From: Trichobilharzia szidati
Lineage: Eukaryota; Platyhelminthes; Trematoda; Strigeidida; Schistosomatidae
DNA length: 64,000 nt
Assembly: GCA_944472155.2 (NCBI GenBank)
Contig: OX235277.1
Span: 7,946,804 to 8,010,803, forward strand
Direction: 5' to 3'
The notes under the pieces were generated by a model that worked only from the letters and a program-made list of their open reading frames with translations, did not search any database and had not been told where the DNA came from. Both the position numbers and the translations under genes were made by a program. This document shows, piece by piece, positions 1-12,449 of this stretch (position 1 is its first letter; each line of letters begins with the position of its first letter).

Positions 1-551
1 TTCCATTTTTGTCAGCAGTCTTATCGTAGTTTTATAATAGGAAAGAAATTTGATCTTTGATACGAAAGTTAGATAAGGTAATGTTAGATTGTTTTACTGC
101 ATCAAATGGGGTCAATTCTAGAACTATCCATTTGCGCCATTTGCGTCAGCATGGCAGACTGTACATGTAAGTTGAGTAATACATTGATAACTGTTTGAAA
201 ACCAGTTGCTTCTTTATTTCAGATCAAGAATACTCCTTGTACAGAATGTTAGCCAGCGTTTTCAAGTGGTTGCATCGGATCGTTCATGGAATTTGAGTTT
301 GAATTTACATAAATGGTCATTTCAGTTTGGATGTTGGGTTGTTCGACCTCAACCAGGAGGTATATAGAAGTTTACGCTCAGCAGGGAGATAAAGTATGTA
401 AATATGAAAAGAACTTTATTATTTTATGTACATATAAATGTTTATAAATGTATATCATTGTATAGTAAACACTACCCATAATCTTGTTGTTTTTTATGTA
501 ATTTTGCGAAGTCTTAGAGTTTATTTAGTGTCGTAATATTTAGTAATGAGT
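1..551. other. No gene; probable 3' flank of LINE relic E1
   Basis: AT-rich sequence without a convincing reading frame. It lies immediately downstream (minus-strand sense) of the reverse transcriptase relic ending at 552, so part of it is probably the 3' untranslated region of that element, but I see no clear terminal microsatellite or tail. Confidence 0.4.
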
Positions 552-1839
552 CTAGGCGTTATAGTGTGCTAATAGCTCATGCGTTTTGGAAATAAGTGGT
601 GCGGTGTGATTGGCATAGTCATTGGGATGAAGCAGTTTATATAGCAAGCGTTTGAAGGTTATGATAGAGTGACAGGTCCTTATTTCTAGGGGTAAACTGT
701 TCCAGATCTTAGAGTACATGACTATGAAGAAGTTTGCACGGAGTGCTGTTTTACAGTTTTTCCTAGATACTTTGCACGTTTGGTTACGAAGGTTGTAAGA
801 GCCTTCCGGTGAGAACTGTATCTCTTTGCTGTCTGAGAATGATATTTTATGCAATATTTTAAAGAAGAATGTTAGGTTAATGCTCAGTCGTCTCATCCAG
901 AGTGGGTCGATACCTAGAGTTATACACCTTGATGTGTAGTCCTTTTCGCAGTCAAATCCTAGTAGTTTAGACGTGAAGTATCGTTGGACACTTTCTATTT
1001 TAAGTTTGTCACTTACGCGAGTGCTGCTGAGAATAAATGGACAATATTCAAGTAGTGGTCTGACACAAGTTTTATATAATAATAGCTTCGCTTCGTAGTT
1101 GTGGAAATTCCTGAGTATGCATCCTAGAAGCATCCTCGATTTACGCGTCTGTGTCGCCACTTGCTCGGAAAATGTCAAGTCACTAGAGTACCTGAGTCCT
1201 AGGTCAACAACACTTTGGAGTTTAGGCAAGTCGATAGATTCAAGTACCAGTTTAATATTTATTGAGGGTGCACCGAAGCATATCCAACCACATTTTTTAA
1301 GGTTGAATTTTAGGTTCCATGTGGAGGACCATGCAGTTACTCGATCTAGTTCTTCCTGAACAGCTTTCTGAAAGTACCCTAAGTCATCACAGTGGAATGT
1401 GTAAGCTACTTTAAGATCATCTGCAAAGATGAATGGTTTGCCTAGTGAGAAACAGCTGCATATGTCGTTGACATATAGAGTGAATAGGAGGGGGCCTAAG
1501 ACGCTACCTTGAACTACTCCAGAAGTGACTGGACTAGGTTTAGAGTTTACAGAACCCAGTCTAACTACTTGGGACCTATTGTTAAGGAATGATTCAATCC
1601 ATCCTAATAATGGGTTACTTATTCCTAAGGAGTTTAGCTTATTTATTAGAAGCAAGTGGTCAACGCGGTCAAAGGCTTTGGATATGTCGAAGTAGATGAC
1701 AAGTACTAGTTGTTGTTTGTCGCGGCTGCTAGTTATGTAGTTAAAGAAGTCAACGTGACATGTCATGCATGATCTGGATTTTAGGAATCCATGTTGGTTG
1801 GGACTTAGAATATTGCAGCTGAGCATATGTTTGAGGACT
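552..1839 (-). pseudogene. CR1-like LINE E1, 3' half: reverse transcriptase C-terminal part
   Basis: Open for about 425 codons on the minus strand. It encodes the fingers/palm to thumb and C-terminal part of a non-LTR reverse transcriptase: QHGFLKSRSCMTCH, YFDISKAFDRVDH, SGVVQGSVLGPLLF and the catalytic box FIFADDLKVAY. The motif set fits the Jockey/CR1 superfamily. Nothing upstream of the 'SPNQHGF' motif is present here, because the reading frame is cut at about 1839 by plus-strand element E2. The missing N-terminal part is found at 6742-7850, also on the minus strand, so the two pieces are halves of one older copy. The EN domain is only partly present, so this copy is not autonomous. Confidence 0.85.
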
Positions 1840-4800
1840 GGCAGAAACGCCTGGGATCATGCACATAGCACAAATGATGTCAGACCAATTCCTTGCTGGT
1901 ATAGCAAACACCTTAAAACAGGGAAACTGCTTCTTCCCCGACAGATAGCAAACACTTTATACACACCTAATACCAATAGTAATACCTTAGATTATCATAC
2001 TAGTATCTCCCATAGCACGCAATATCTAAACGACCAACCACTCACGAGTGACATCTCACAACCCATCCCTAAGTATCAAACTAAAGAAAACGTCTCTAGT
2101 GATCAAAATGTTGCAATTAATGAATCCAATAACGACTGCACATATTCAGCTGATAACCATAGAGCATTTTATTATGATATTGCCCATACACTAAAACCAC
2201 TTAGTCAAAGTCTATCAGTCATCCTCATAAACGCTAGATCAGTTCTTAACAAACATTTAGCATTATGTACGTTAGCCTCTATATGCAATCCGTCGCTGAT
2301 CATGATCACTGAAGCCTGGTGCTCAAGTGATATTACGGATGATAGCTTATCAATTGATAAGTACAATCTTTTTCGAGGGGATAGGGAAACAGGTCGTGGG
2401 GGTGGAACACTCATATACGTTAAACAACCCATTTGTGCAACGCATTTTAGTCACCCTATTCTGTCACAACTTAATGATTCGGTGTGGGTCGAAATAAAAG
2501 TTCTCAGAAGTAAACCTATCCTTATAGGGTGTGTATACCGACCGCCATCATCCAACCGCGAATACGATAACGTACTCAGCAACGTATTTAGTGTTGCATC
2601 CAATCTTCCCTTCAGTTATAATATAATTGGAGGTGATTTCAATTTGCCTGATATATCATGGCGTACACTTCGTGGACCCTCGAGGTATGATAATCTTCTT
2701 AATTCCATCATTACAGGAGGATGGACACAACACATAAATGTACCCACTAGGTCCGATAACATCCTTGATCTTATATTCACGATCAACGTAGCACCATCTA
2801 CAATTCACGTGGGACATGAATTCCCAGGTAGTGATCATAAAATAGTTGCATGTTCGTTTAATATTTCTCCAGAAACTATACACAGAAACAAAGTTATTCC
2901 GACACCTATAAGACTATACACGCAGGTTGACTGGGACTTGTATCAGGACTTGATTAGATACTCTAATTGGGATTCTTACTTTACCAATGACTCCTTAGAG
3001 GAAGTCCTTAAAAACTTCTATGACAATATACAGTCGGTTAATGATGTCATAGCGCCTGTGAAACTGATTAAATTCAAAATTCCTCAAGGTGATTTTATTC
3101 CAATATCATTAAGAAGAAGTATGCGGAAGCATTCATTAAGTTACTACAGACATCACGACTTATCGTCGTTAATAGCTATCAAAACAATCCTCATTAGAAT
3201 CCATGAGTTAAAAAATCTAAGTCTAAGAAATAAAGAGACGCGGGCAATTCAGTCGCCACATAACACTGGAGAAATAGCCAAACTCTTCAAAAGTAGGTTA
3301 ACTAACTCCAAATCAACATATCCAAAAATAATACACCTAGGTGGCATTACTCACGAAAGTGATGAGGATATATGTGAGGTGTTCAGCACGCACTTTGCCA
3401 AATTGTACACTCTAGAAAACGACCAGGATATAGATTTCCCTCGTAAAACAGATAAGTGTTTAAGCGATGTAGTCTTTAACGCCCAAGAAATCGATAAAGC
3501 TACCACAACTCTTAAGCTTACTAATACTCCCGGCCCAGATGGAATGTCTTCTGTCCTCTTAAAAAAGGGTGGAAATGACATGAATCTACTTCTTCTCAAG
3601 ATATTTTCAACTTCGATAAGGAGTGGAACATATCCAAATAGCTGGAAGAAATCTTACGTTGTACCCATTCACAAAACCGGGCCTATAACGGACATAGATA
3701 ATTACCGCCCCATCAACATTACTTCCGTAGTTTCACGTGTGATGGAAAAGATTATAAAGAAGCAAATTGTTCAGTTTTTGCTCTCGAATGACTTAATATC
3801 CGCCTTCCAATACGGTTTCCTAAATAGAAGATCGTGCATTACTTGCCAATTAGATTATTTCGACCACATTACTGAGTGTGTAGACAAAGGTCGTTCAGCA
3901 GCAACATTATTCCTAGACGTTAGGAAAGCTTTTGACAAGGTTCCACATAAGAGACTCATATTGAAACTCTTATCTTATGGAATAAGTGGAAGGCTACTTG
4001 AGTGGATAACTTCTTTTCTTACAGGAAGAGAACAGTTAGTTAAAGTCAACCATCACTTATCAACATCCAAACCGATAACCAGCGGCGTAATACAAGGTAG
4101 TGTTCTTGGCCCTACCCTATTCATTGTATTCATAAATGATATTGTTTCTATGATCAAGTATGGCAAGCCATACCTCTTTGCAGACGACCTCAAAGTTGTC
4201 TATGATTTCGACTATAATGATATGAATATTGTTAGTAAAATCCAAGAAGACCTAAATAGTCTATGTAATTGGAGTGAAAAGTGGCAGTTAATGTTCAATC
4301 CAGCTAAATCTGGGATAACATACTTCGGACGTTGGAAACCTAGCATGTGTCTATACATGTACGGTGACCCTGTCTCAAACACGAACACAGTCACAGATCT
4401 CGGGGTAACATACTCAGATCTTACCTTTACTGAACATGCAAATAAGGTGGTATCTGATTGTAAACGTCTAACAGGCTTTGTGCTACGCAACTTTTACACC
4501 CCAGAAGCCAGATTAGCCATATATAAGATATGCATTCGCCCCAAACTTGAATACTGTGCCCACTTATACAGTAGCTTTAAATCAGCAGACAGAAAAAAAA
4601 GTTGAAAGTGTCCAAAGATTCCTCACGAAACGCATATTAGGTTATGATCAGCAAATAGAATACCTTGACAGATGTATTCGACTGGACTTAGAACCCTTAT
4701 GGTTAAGGAGAGTGAAGTGCAATTTATTTCTCTTATTCAAAGTTATAAGAAAGCACTGTAACAGTAACTCGTCTATAACCTGGGCTAATCCTAAATCGTA

Positions 4801-5011
4801 TGGACTACGCAACCATAACTGCCTTCTCAAGGTTAACACCCATAAGCTCACCACTAGAGCTAACTTCTTCACCATTAAATATTGCAAACTTTGGAACCAA
4901 TTACCCTCTGAGATTAGATCCTGTGAAAGGCCTGACAGTTTCAAAAGGAGCCTAGAAAAACATATTAACATGTCCACCCTAGCCCTTCTAAATGATCTCA
5001 ACTGCTGGTAG
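1840..5011 (+). pseudogene. E2 ORF2: endonuclease-reverse transcriptase, one frameshift
   Basis: The APE-type endonuclease comes first: INARSVLNK, ITEAW, GRGGGTLIYVK, GGDFNLPDISW and the catalytic GSDHK near position 2830. The reverse transcriptase follows: YRPINITSVVSRVMEKI, QYGFLNRRSCITCQ, LFLDVRKAFDKVPH, GVIQGSVLGPTLF and FADDLKVV (about 4180). The frame breaks in an A8 run at 4593-4600, which is one A longer than the frame needs. The thumb/C-terminal part continues in another frame to the TAG at 5011 (VESVQRFLTKRILGYDQ onward). The related copy E4 reads through the equivalent point in frame, supporting a single-base expansion. Otherwise the copy is well preserved. Confidence 0.88.
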
Positions 5012-6741
5012 AGTGGTGAAACCATGACATTTCAATATTTAACTACAGACAGTACACTAGTTCCTAGACTAACCTAATAATACTTAGTAATTATGCATGT
5101 TCAATACTTGAAATTAGATTATCATTAAAATACTTAAAATGATTACTTACGCAGCAAATGTTCTCTTAGTTTATCACTCTTATTTCCCTTATAACATTCA
5201 GTTTTTGAGCCTAATGTATTCTTTGATAATACGAATTATAACAATGATTACACTCTTATTGTATATAGATAGATTTACTTTACGGCTACCTGTAAGACTC
5301 ACTAACTTTCTGTAGTATTGTTAACCAAATGCTGAAATTTTGTTGGTTCTGCTAATATCTTTTTATAATATATGTAGACAGGTTACTTTGCAATGTCAAA
5401 TGTTTACTATATATAAAACTGTCATGATAATTTAGTACACTTGGTCCTGCCAACCGACCTTACCTTCAGTTCATACTACCTATATTGAACCCTAACTATA
5501 TTGTTCTGCTGAATCTTGTTCCACTATTCACAAAACCTATTCTTGTTATTCTTCAAGGTTTTTGTCTTCTTATAAAGTAATCTGTTCATTAGGACGCATG
5601 CATACATATATAATATGTTCATAAAGATGTACGCGGGGACCTATTGGAAGCACTCATTAAGAAAGCTAGGGAGATGGAATATGGGGTACGAACATGTCTG
5701 GTACCAAGCAATATATATGCGGTAACCATAATAATCATAGTCTCAGAGCCTAACATCAAAAAAGGTGGGAGGGTGGAGTTAGCTGATCAGTAGATATGGT
5801 GGTGGACACTAAGGTGAATCGCCCCATTCTGCAGGAACAGCATTAAAAAATTTGAAGGCTCGAGATATTTCTGGTTTTTATGAGGGCTTAAATCTTTATC
5901 TTGAAAAAGATAACAATGAACGCCTTGACAGATCATGCTTCTACCTTTAAATATATACCATTCACCCAGCCTATTGTTGAGATGCGACCATGTGGGATCT
6001 GCTCAGATTTATGGGGCATCTTATAAATTAACTTGCTGTCTATCGCCAGATCTTTTCATACCACTCCACAATGTCTTATCTCATTTATTTTCTGACAACG
6101 TCTTTACTTGATCCTCATTTTACTCCATTAAACTTAACATCTTATAGCTCTTCATTACTTATTATACTCCTACTCTCTGAAGGGTACGGTTGTGCACTAA
6201 ATGCACAAAAAGGTATAAAATAAAAACAACTGGCATGAGGATAATTGTATTAAAACCAAAAGTGGATATCATGATAGTTTGTGATATATCTGTAGCATTA
6301 TACATTGCAAATGAATGTTGTTACCCTAGGGCGTTTCCTTTATTAATGCATTTATTAATGATACTTGCACTTACCTATTTCATTACAATTTAATGATTCA
6401 CCTAAGCACTTTAATTTTTCTAAAACAGATTCCAATCCCTTGTAAAAGGTGTACTTACCTCAATATCGGTTGGTTATCGTATGCCTACAACCACGGGATG
6501 AAAACGGAACGAAGTCGATTTTCCTGCTCAACCTGGAGGACAACTGTACAATTCAATAACTATACGGCCTAATTCAGAAAATGAGTGTATTATATGTATC
6601 GAATATTTAACAGTTGAAATACGATTAACTTGTAGACAATCTACGATTTGATATTATATCATACTTGATCGTGCCTGTAAAAATGGCATGCATTTTCATG
6701 TAAATTTGTAAATTTATATGAAATACATTATTATTATATCA
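5012..6741 (+). other. E2 3' region, no gene
   Basis: No credible reading frame longer than about 70 codons. The segment holds a dispersed-repeat match at 5760-5870 and ends in the CR1-like tail. A rearranged copy of parts of this sequence lies at 28263-29250 on the minus strand with similar spacing (about 0.9 kb) between repeat and tail, which suggests it is a genuine 3' untranslated region of this element type. Confidence 0.55.
5760..5870 (+). repeat. Dispersed repeat R-A, diverged copy
   Basis: Shares the start GGGAGGGTGG, a middle like GATATGGTGGTGG and a later 'AACAGCAT' block with copies at 14787-14905 (+), 8145-8290 (-) and 29155-29250 (-). Function unknown. Confidence 0.5.
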
Positions 6742-7850
6742 TCTTTAACTACTCGTTCAATTATTCTAGATACTATGGGTGTAATATTGATTGGCCTATA
6801 GTTGTTGACTTCAGTTTTTGATCCGGATTTGTGTTTAGGTACTATAAATGTCGTTTTCCATTTATCTGGATAGGTTTGGCTTTCTAGGGACATTGTAAAA
6901 ATCTTAAGTAATAAAACGGAAATGTCAGAACCACCGTGTTTATAAAGATACGATGGTATACCGTCAAAACCGGCACTACTAGAGTTTTTAAGAGTATTAA
7001 CGGCTTGGTTAATATTAGAATAAGTGAAATGAACTGTAGTGATTTGTTTCAGCGTTGAAGATGAAGGGAGTTCTATTGTAGATTGTAAACCGAGAAGTGG
7101 ACTTGTAGGCTTAAGGTAGTTAGCTGCAAACGTCTCATTAAACAGTTCACACATGTCTGCATGGTTGCTGTATAGTTTGCCCTTGTTTCTAAGGAGAGAG
7201 ATTTTATGGCTTTGGCGATTCATTCGTTTCTTTAGTATTTCTGTGAGAGCACCTACTCTGGTGGTGCTGGCTAGTGCCGTGCATTCTTCATTTCTCATAC
7301 GCAAGTTATGAGCTTGCGAGATGGAGCTAAGAGTACTAAGTATTGACCCTAGTGTACTAAAGTCGTGTCGCCTGAAGTAACTTGTTGACAGTCTTTTCAG
7401 TTTCCTACGATCCTTTGGCTTTATGAATGTCTTTCTATGTGGGGAAAACTTTAGTGTTTGAAATGGGATGACAGCATCTAAGCATGTGTTGGAGTTATAG
7501 TAAAAGATGTCTAGAGCTTTCGAGAGGCTATCAGTATAGAAGTACTCACTCCATTCTGAGGATCTTAGCATTGATTTTACTAGAGTCCAGTCTGCCTTAC
7601 TGTAGTTCCTGTAAGTTATTTGTTGTGAAGTAGGGGTATGGGTTGCATTGCTACTTGACGGAAGTGGCAGTGCACACAGCACTGTTTTGTGGTCACTCCC
7701 TGAAAACTCAGAACCTACTAGGGTAGAAAGGGGACTTATATTGTGGCAGAAGATTAAGTCTAGTACGTTATTACCTCTTGTAGGGGTTGTGACGGTCTGC
7801 TTCCAGCCAAGTATATCCAGTGTGCCTAAGAACTTATCAAGTTTAGTTCA
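6742..7850 (-). pseudogene. CR1-like LINE E1, 5' half: endonuclease end and RT N-terminal part
   Basis: Minus-strand frame containing the C-terminal end of an APE-type endonuclease (NVLDLIF, then SGSDHKTVLCALP near 7690), a linker, and the start of reverse transcriptase (SAGFDGIPSYLYKHGGSD, then NNYRPINITPIVSRIIERVV). It ends abruptly after VVKDD at the border with the E2 tail. By comparison with the E3 protein, E1 residues on the two sides of E2 join with a single residue missing, so the interruption is nearly clean. The 5' end near 7850 lacks the rest of the endonuclease, so E1 was 5'-truncated when it inserted. Confidence 0.82.
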
Positions 7851-7872
7851 AGTTTGTGGTAGTAAACAATAA

Positions 7873-8144
7873 AAAATATAGAATAACAATTTTTTTAAAA
7901 ACATAAGGGCAAAACGAATAATGATTTTTACACCCATATAGGGTAGTGGGAATAGAAGTTGGGGGAGTTAAATCCAAACGCCAAATTACATAAAATATGT
8001 AGAAGGAAAGAAAAACAAAAAGAGTGATGATACTTATTTATGCTGTTATTCTGATTTATACAGATGTCCTCCTGAAGTACAGAAATCGCACCATGAGCTT
8101 GTTTTCAAAGAGTTTATACACAAGCTTTGTCATACAGGCAGCTT
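7873..8144. other. No gene seen
   Basis: AT-rich intergenic sequence with no reading frame or recognisable repeat. Confidence 0.5.
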
Positions 8145-8290
8145 TTATTTTATTATTATTACTTTTTTGAAGTCATTCACACTCAGGAGCCTTAGCAATA
8201 GAGCGCATTCCCACAGATAAGGGTGGTTCTCTTATGTCCCCACCATCATATCCGCTGAATAGCGGTCACCACCCTCCCACCTTTTATCTG
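8145..8290 (-). repeat. Dispersed repeat R-A with AAT-rich 3' tail
   Basis: On the minus strand it begins with a GGTGGGAGGGTGGTGACC block and ends in an AATAATAAT-type tail. It matches 14787-14905 (+) closely, including GATATGATGGTGGGGACAT and ACCACCCTTATCTGTGGGA. The short length and A/T tail suggest a SINE or LINE 3' fragment. Family unknown. Confidence 0.6.
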
Positions 8291-9189
8291 CTAGGCCCTA
8301 GCGAAATACTCCTTTTGTTTTTAGAAAAAGAATTTTTTATTGCTAAGTGTCATATAGACAGTTTTTGCCCTCTCTGACTAACTCAACGAAACTCATGGTA
8401 TGAACGATTACTTTCAGTCAGCCATTTTGTATGCATCATCCCTAACATCATTTTAGAAATATATATGTACAATAAGAAAGTAAGGAAATCAGAGATTTGC
8501 AGTCTACCTTCTAGATTTTGGTTATAAACACATGAAACGAAGGGGGCAATATGAAATGGTACAAGAAGAGGAAAATACATAAAGGTACACAGTTATGTTT
8601 ATATATGCATAAAAAGAGGCAGTAGTTAATTATAATAGATGGTTCAGAATAATATGACTACAACGGATTATAATAACAGAACCGTAAAATAAAATCCGCT
8701 AATATTTAAGACTCACAGTGTTGTTAAGCTGATTTTTTAGGCGATCCCGCATAGGGCTGGAATTTGCGTAGACGTAGATGGGATTTACAACATTAGCTAG
8801 TCACCAGAGGAGATTTTAGTACCAGCCATATCCAGGTTGTTCACAACTCAACCTTGAGGTAGAACTTCTACCACACTGAACTGCCCAAGATACAGTTTTG
8901 CCAGGGATATTCACCATAATATTTGATTAATTTGACAGTCAGCAGCTGGGATTAAATGGAGTTGAATGACTGAAAAGGTATGACATAAAGTGTGAGGGTA
9001 GTTCATATAAATTCAGTGCAGCTTTCGTGGTATGTCAGGCTGTGTATTCCACTCCAGGTTTGTATGAAAGGATTGTGCATATTTAGTGATGATGCTTCCT
9101 AGACAAATAATTGAATCAACTAAAAAAGAAAGAACTGAGAACAGCATTAGTGCAACGTTGATTATTTTAAATGTTTCCGATAATATTGA
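8291..9189. other. No gene; presumably 3' flank of E3
   Basis: Only short, composition-driven frames. Part of it may be the 3' untranslated region of E3, which is transcribed leftwards, but I could not fix an end. Confidence 0.45.
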
Positions 9190-9224
9190 CCGTTTCTGTT
9201 AATGCTTTGGGTGAACAAAGCTGT

Positions 9225-12200
9225 TTACGTACGTAACTCAAAGGGGAAAGAAACAATATCACGAATTTTCAGTATGTGGCAGACTGTTTTAAGACTGTTT
9301 TCAGAGAAATATTTATTTACTAGATAGGTGAATCGTTGTATTGTGGAGCTATTTTTGATTTCACTTGGCAAGAAGTTCCACGTTTGCCTATATTTGACTG
9401 TAAAGAAGTTGGAACGTAATTTCGTTCGACAAAGAATATGACTTAGAGAAGACCCATTGCTTCGTATTTCATACGTCGAAGAAGTAAAGTTAAGGTTATT
9501 ATTGGGGAAGTATACTATTCCTTTGAGGATTTTAAAAAGGAGAATGAGGTTAAGTCGGTGGCGCCTGAACCAAAGGGGTTCGATCTTAAGAGTTGTGCAA
9601 CGATAGTTGTAGGGAACTTTCAGACTTGTTCCTAGGATTCTACTTGTAAATCTCCTTTGAACACTTTCAATCTTTAGTTTGTCCTTAACAGAGGTGCTGT
9701 CTAGGATAAATGGACAGTACTCAAGGAGGGGCCGCATGTGTGTTTTATAAAGTAACATTTTAGATTCTTGTGTTTGAAAGTTGTGAAATATAAATCCAAG
9801 TAATCTTCTGGCTTTAGAAACTTGGTTGGTGACATAGAGAGAGAATTTAAAGTCAGCGGAGTAACGAAGCCCGAGGTCAAGTACAGAAGGAAAGATAGTG
9901 ATAGGCTTGTTGCACATAGTTATGTGTGGTGTGATACGTAAGCGAGCTGGGCATAACAGTCCACACTTTTCCACGTTGATCTGCATCATCCACAACTTAC
10001 ACCATGTCTCAATATTATCAATATCCGATTGGATTTTATGAGACAGATTTGTCATTTCTTGGGTGGTACTGTGGTAGACTATCTTCAAGTCGTCGGCATA
10101 TAAGAAAGGTCTGCCGTGCTTTATAACATCACAGACGTCATTTAGGTATATAAGAAAGAAGAGAGGTCCTAGTACACTACCTTGAATCACGCCACTTGAT
10201 ATAGGAGTGGTACTGGAAAAAGTGTCGTTAATCTTAACAGACTGGGACCGACCACACACAAATGAATTGCACCACTGTAAGAGATTGCCAGATATACCGT
10301 AAGCCTTAAGTTTTTGCAGGAGTAAATTATGACATACTTTATCGAAGGCCTTCTTAAGATCAATATACATAATGAGCACAACGAATTTTTGGTCTGTAAG
10401 TCCAGTTATAAAATCGAATAGTTCCAAGTGGCAAGTCATACATGACCTGGACTTTATAAAGCCATGCTGAGAAGGTGTTATGAGGTTTTCAGTCAATAAG
10501 AAGTCTGTGATTTTGGAGCTGATTATCTTCTCAAGTATCCTTGAAAAGACAGACGTTATATTGATCGGCCTGTAATTCTTTACATTATATTTTGAGCCGG
10601 ATTTAAATCTAGGAATAATTTTTTTTTGATTTACAGCTTGGTTCCACACCATATTTTCAGTACAGGTATGGAATTTTCAGCATGGATATAGGAATAATAT
10701 ATGTCTGCTTCCATTTAGAAGGATAAACTCCATTCACAAGGGACGTTGAGAATATCTTAAGCAAAAGGAAAGGGAGATCAGAGCCACCATTTTTAGGAAG
10801 GATGAGGGAATAGAGTCAGGTCCAGGAGTATTGGAGAATTTCAATGAACTGATTGCACTTTTTGTAACATCAACAGTCAAGCATATATTTGACAGTGTTT
10901 TTTCTGTTACAGAGTCAAATTCGATGCATGCGGAAATATCGTGCGTGTATGAGTTAGAAAAGTGCTTGTTAAAGAGTTCGGTTATGCCTGCATCATCCTT
11001 AACAGCAACATTATTATGAAAAATGTAAGGAATGTTGCCTTGTTTTTGTTGCAGTCTTTTTTGGAAGAGTTTACATAGAGAGCTAATTTTGCAACTACTT
11101 TTAAGGGCGACAAGTTCTTCTTTGTAAATTTTACTGGCATTATCTGACCTGATTTTATCATATACCTTTAGGATGCTAATGAGCGAGGAGAAGTCCATAG
11201 ATTTATTATAGGTTTTACGGAGTCTTCTTAGCTTGTTCCTGGTAGCATTTGGTATATATAGTTGATTTACACGGTTGCCTTTGGATGTATACCAAGGGAT
11301 AGATTCGTTGAGGCAAACTGATATGTTGGAGTAGAAACTGTCAAGGACAGAATCAATGTCTACCGAGGAGAAAAAGGTATCCCAGTCTTGGCAACGAATA
11401 AAAGATTGCGTTGTTTCCCACTTAGCCTTTGAAAAGTCTCCGACTTTTACTGTCCGACGACGGCCTTTGCCTGACCCATTTGCTGCTAAGTTAAAGGTGG
11501 AAATGACCGTGTTGTGGTCGCTACCAGGGAATAAAGGCCCAACTCGAGTGCTGATGGGAAGGATGTTGTGTGTGAAGATTAGATCCAAGATGTTGGATTT
11601 GCGTGTGGGGAGATTCACATTTTGTGTCCATCCATAGGATTCAACCGAGTTTATAAAACGACCAGTGTATTTAGGAACATTTAGCCTATTCCACTGGATA
11701 CCAGGCATGTTAAAGTCGCCAGCCATTATTTTATAGTCAAAGTTTAGGGAGGAGACGTGTTCGAAAATTTCACACAAATGGTTCGTTGTATTGATATCAG
11801 AATTGGGCGGGCGGTACATACATCCCAATAAAAGTCTTGTATTTAAGTTAGTGTTGAGTGTAACCCAAACTGCGTCTGTAAGTGAGCAACCCAAATCGTC
11901 AACTTCTACGGCGTGGAATTTGTTGCTAACAAAGATAAGACAACCACCACCACGTCCTTCTTCTCTGCCATGTCTAAAGTGTGTGTATCCTGCTGATTCT
12001 AACAGTCTGTCACTGAAGTCAGATGGTAACCAGGTCTCAGTAACTAACAGTACTGAGGGCATAAAAAGTGAAAGTAAGGAGTGAAGGTACGGAATTTTAT
12101 TGCAGATAGAACAAGCGTTTATAAGGAAAAGAGTAAATGATCTTTCATCAGTGGTAAGGGCTGAGGCAAAGTGAAGGAGATGATGATGTGATTCAGCTGA

Positions 12201-12254
12201 GGTTAAATGAAAATTAGATGACAGTCTGACCGGTACATCGAGTGTTCGGCCCAT
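9225..12254 (-). pseudogene. E3 ORF2: endonuclease-reverse transcriptase, frameshift plus SINE insertion
   Basis: The first segment (12254-10734) encodes the endonuclease: INACSICNK, VTETWLPSDFSD, GRGGGCLIFVS, AGDFNMPGIQW, ILDLIFTHN, PGSDHNTVIS. It then reads into the RT up to NTPGPDSIPSSFLK. There a run of five A instead of six (near 10800) shifts the frame. The second segment (10652-9225) carries YRPINITSVFSRILEKII, QHGFIKSRSCMTCH, YIDLKKAFDKVCH, GVIQGSVLGPLFFLIY and YADDLKIVY, then the thumb and C-terminus. Between them the frame is also split by a short minus-strand SINE1 fragment at 10620-10688. Confidence 0.87.
10620..10688 (-). mobile_element. 5'-truncated SINE1 fragment in E3, with 10-bp target duplication
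   Basis: On the minus strand it reads ATGCTGAAAATTCCATAC, then GGTGTGGAACCAAGCTG, then an ATCAAAAAAAAA tail. This matches the 3' ends of the full SINE1 copies at 27568 and 36320. It is flanked on both sides by TAGGAATAAT (10610-10619 and 10689-10698), a 10-bp target-site duplication of E3 coding sequence. Length, tail and duplication are those of LINE-driven retroposition. Confidence 0.85.
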
Positions 12255-12449
12255 AAAGCCTTCATCGTTTTCGTTAAAGTTCTGTGAAAAAGAAGATGGT
12301 TTCCATGGTTGATCGCTCAGTCCACGATCGCATGGAGGTAGGCATACGGAAACTGGTATAAGAATAAAACTTGGGCACTGTGGTAGAGTGTAATTCCATT
12401 ATGGGTAAATTTTATTTTGATAGAGTCTCACAGTGTTATACAGTAATAT

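Larger units (their letters stand above)
1840..6741 (+). mobile_element. CR1-like LINE E2 inserted into E1
   Basis: A 4.9-kb plus-strand non-LTR retrotransposon. Its coding part runs 1840-5011. A long AT-rich 3' region follows and ends near 6741 in 'GCCTGTAAAAATGGCATGC' plus an ATT-repeat tail, a tail type also seen at 25222-25275 (+) and 28263-28345 (-). Both ends abut minus-strand E1: the E1 frame stops at the left border and resumes at the right one. The 5' end is probably truncated, as is common for LINEs, because the reading frame is already open at the junction with no convincing start. The exact junction could shift by a few bases. Confidence 0.75.

Noticed and set aside
1099..1359. 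Plus-strand frames opposite the LINE and gypsy ORFs
   Set aside because: Shadows of the real minus-strand reverse transcriptase and gag-pol frames. The same applies to plus-strand frames at 10831-12084, 13000-13431 and 16371-24511.
6190..6393. 67-codon plus-strand protein
   Set aside because: Lies in the AT-rich 3' region of LINE E2 with no motif.
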